Shown piece after piece: positions 63,347 to 64,000 of a stretch of 64,000 bases of DNA. The DNA is taken from positions 1,706,665 to 1,770,664 of the forward strand of contig NZ_PCPP01000001.1 in NCBI RefSeq assembly GCF_002979755.1. The letters are read 5' to 3'. The DNA is from Chryseobacterium culicis. GTDB lineage: Bacteria > Bacteroidota > Bacteroidia > Flavobacteriales > Weeksellaceae. A program made the position numbers and the translations under genes. A model generated the notes under the pieces. The model was not told the DNA's origin, searched no databases, and saw only the letters and a list, made by a program, of their open reading frames with translations. Position 1 is the first letter of the stretch. The number at the start of each line of letters is the position of its first letter.

Positions 63347-64000
63347 TGGGAATATTGATTTCAGAACATAAAAGTTTTCTAATTAAAAGAATAAATGCTG
63401 GAGAACCTTTTACCGATATAAAAGGTCAGCTTCTACATCTCCACGATGATTCTTTTCAGCTTTTTACAACGCTACAAAGTAAAAAGTTTAATCATCAATC
63501 TTTTTCTTTTTCAGTGATTAAAGAGAAAAATCAATGTGAAATTAAGGCTGATTATTATGTAGGAGTCGACTGGTTGGGAACCACAGGAAGAACAATTTAC
63601 ATAGAGCCTAAATTGAATGCAGGTTTATCTGAATATTTCAATACTTGTTTAAATGGCGAAGAGAATTCCACTGAAATTCCTGAACAATTTGAGAGTCAAG
63701 AAACGATAAAAGCTCATGAAGTAAACTATCTGAGCATCCTTTTGAAAGTTATGGCACTCCCACAAACTGCTAGTTATTCAAAAGATGTTATTCAAATAGA
63801 TTGGAATGCAAAGTATATTGAAATAGATCAAAAAGATGATCGTCTAACTCCTTTTCTTATCATACAGTTTTTACAACATTTAAAAACTATTGTAAGAAAG
63901 GGTCTGAAGAAAGCATATTACAAAACTCAAGAGAATCTTAATAGTAAAATTAAGGGTAAAGTATTAATAGGCCAACATATAAAGAAAAATGTGTTTAAAA
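63346..64000 (+). CDS. mcrC: McrC nuclease subunit, N-terminal part (cut by window edge)
   Basis: ATG 63346 overlaps the McrB stop (TAATG). The visible ~218 residues read MGILISEHKSFLIKRINAGE, YVGVDWLGTTGRTIYIEPKL and end IVRKGLKKAYYKTQENLNSK, IKGKVLIGQHIKKNVFK, all typical of McrC; the restriction-endonuclease domain with its catalytic residues lies beyond the window. It completes a type IV McrBC restriction system with the EVE-McrB. Confidence 0.9.
   Translation, partial: MGILISEHKSFLIKRINAGEPFTDIKGQLLHLHDDSFQLFTTLQSKKFNHQSFSFSVIKEKNQCEIKADYYVGVDWLGTTGRTIYIEPKLNAGLSEYFNTCLNGEENSTEIPEQFESQETIKAHEVNYLSILLKVMALPQTASYSKDVIQIDWNAKYIEIDQKDDRLTPFLIIQFLQHLKTIVRKGLKKAYYKTQENLNSKIKGKVLIGQHIKKNVFK

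Overview
The window looks like a chromosomal segment from a Bacteroidota flavobacterium, most likely Chryseobacterium or a close relative. Reasons visible in the sequence: low GC with even AT-richer islands; type IX secretion (T9SS) C-terminal sorting domains on three large secreted proteins; candidate promoters of the Bacteroidota TTG-N20-TAnnTTTG type; starts without an obvious Shine-Dalgarno sequence; and RHS proteins of the Bacteroidota secreted style. No tRNA, rRNA, transposase, integrase or CRISPR array was found.

Layout. 1-3.7 kb is an AT-rich defence island: the 3' end of an unknown gene, a PIN-like nuclease opening with 14 AAT codons, and an ATPase + HNH pair of Septu (PtuAB) type. 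4.4-10.1 kb is ordinary chromosome: azoreductase divergent from an HxlR regulator, a Cys-rich secreted protein, a lipoprotein, a TetR-esterase operon with a near-perfect operator, and a DUF1826 protein. 10.3-17.1 kb holds two T9SS-secreted proteins (621 and 1622 aa) on the minus strand, and 17.6-18.6 kb an exported glutaminase.

19.0-37.5 kb is a tightly overlapping operon for an iterative, PUFA-synthase-like polyketide/fatty-acid assembly line. PKS1 is (PfaD-like)x2-KS-AT-ACP-ACP-KR; PKS2 is KS-AT-DH-phosphopantetheinyl transferase. They are followed by a free ACP, an alpha/beta hydrolase, a tandem-fused GT1 glycosyltransferase, two PapA/condensation-type acyltransferases and a four-helix membrane protein. 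The set reads as a pathway for a glycosylated, acylated lipid. Its leader carries a promoter, a 28-bp perfect palindrome and a 52-codon ORF whose first 16 codons copy the start of PKS1.

37.6-44.4 kb encodes an AraC regulator and what looks like a Bacteroidota chaperone-usher-like fibre system: small subunit, main subunit, PapD-like chaperone, two-domain tip-adhesin-like protein and an outer-membrane barrel with Ig-like and SdrD/CNA-B-like domains. The three subunit-like proteins share a C-terminal motif ending in I-[IS]-[SP]-Q or close variants.

44.6-47.1 kb is an AT-rich two-gene module, a MazG-like pyrophosphohydrolase plus a GIY-YIG / DUF2075 helicase / S24 peptidase fusion, which is a defence candidate. 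47.9-49.2 kb is a repeat zone (3.5 tandem copies of about 248 bp plus a structured dispersed element whose second copy lies at 60.2 kb). 49.7-59.7 kb is a T9SS protein and a two-protein secreted RHS toxin locus with a nuclease-like toxin tip, its putative immunity gene, an orphan RHS tip fragment and an orphan Imm33/DUF2185-like immunity gene. The window ends in an EVE-domain McrB and the first part of McrC.
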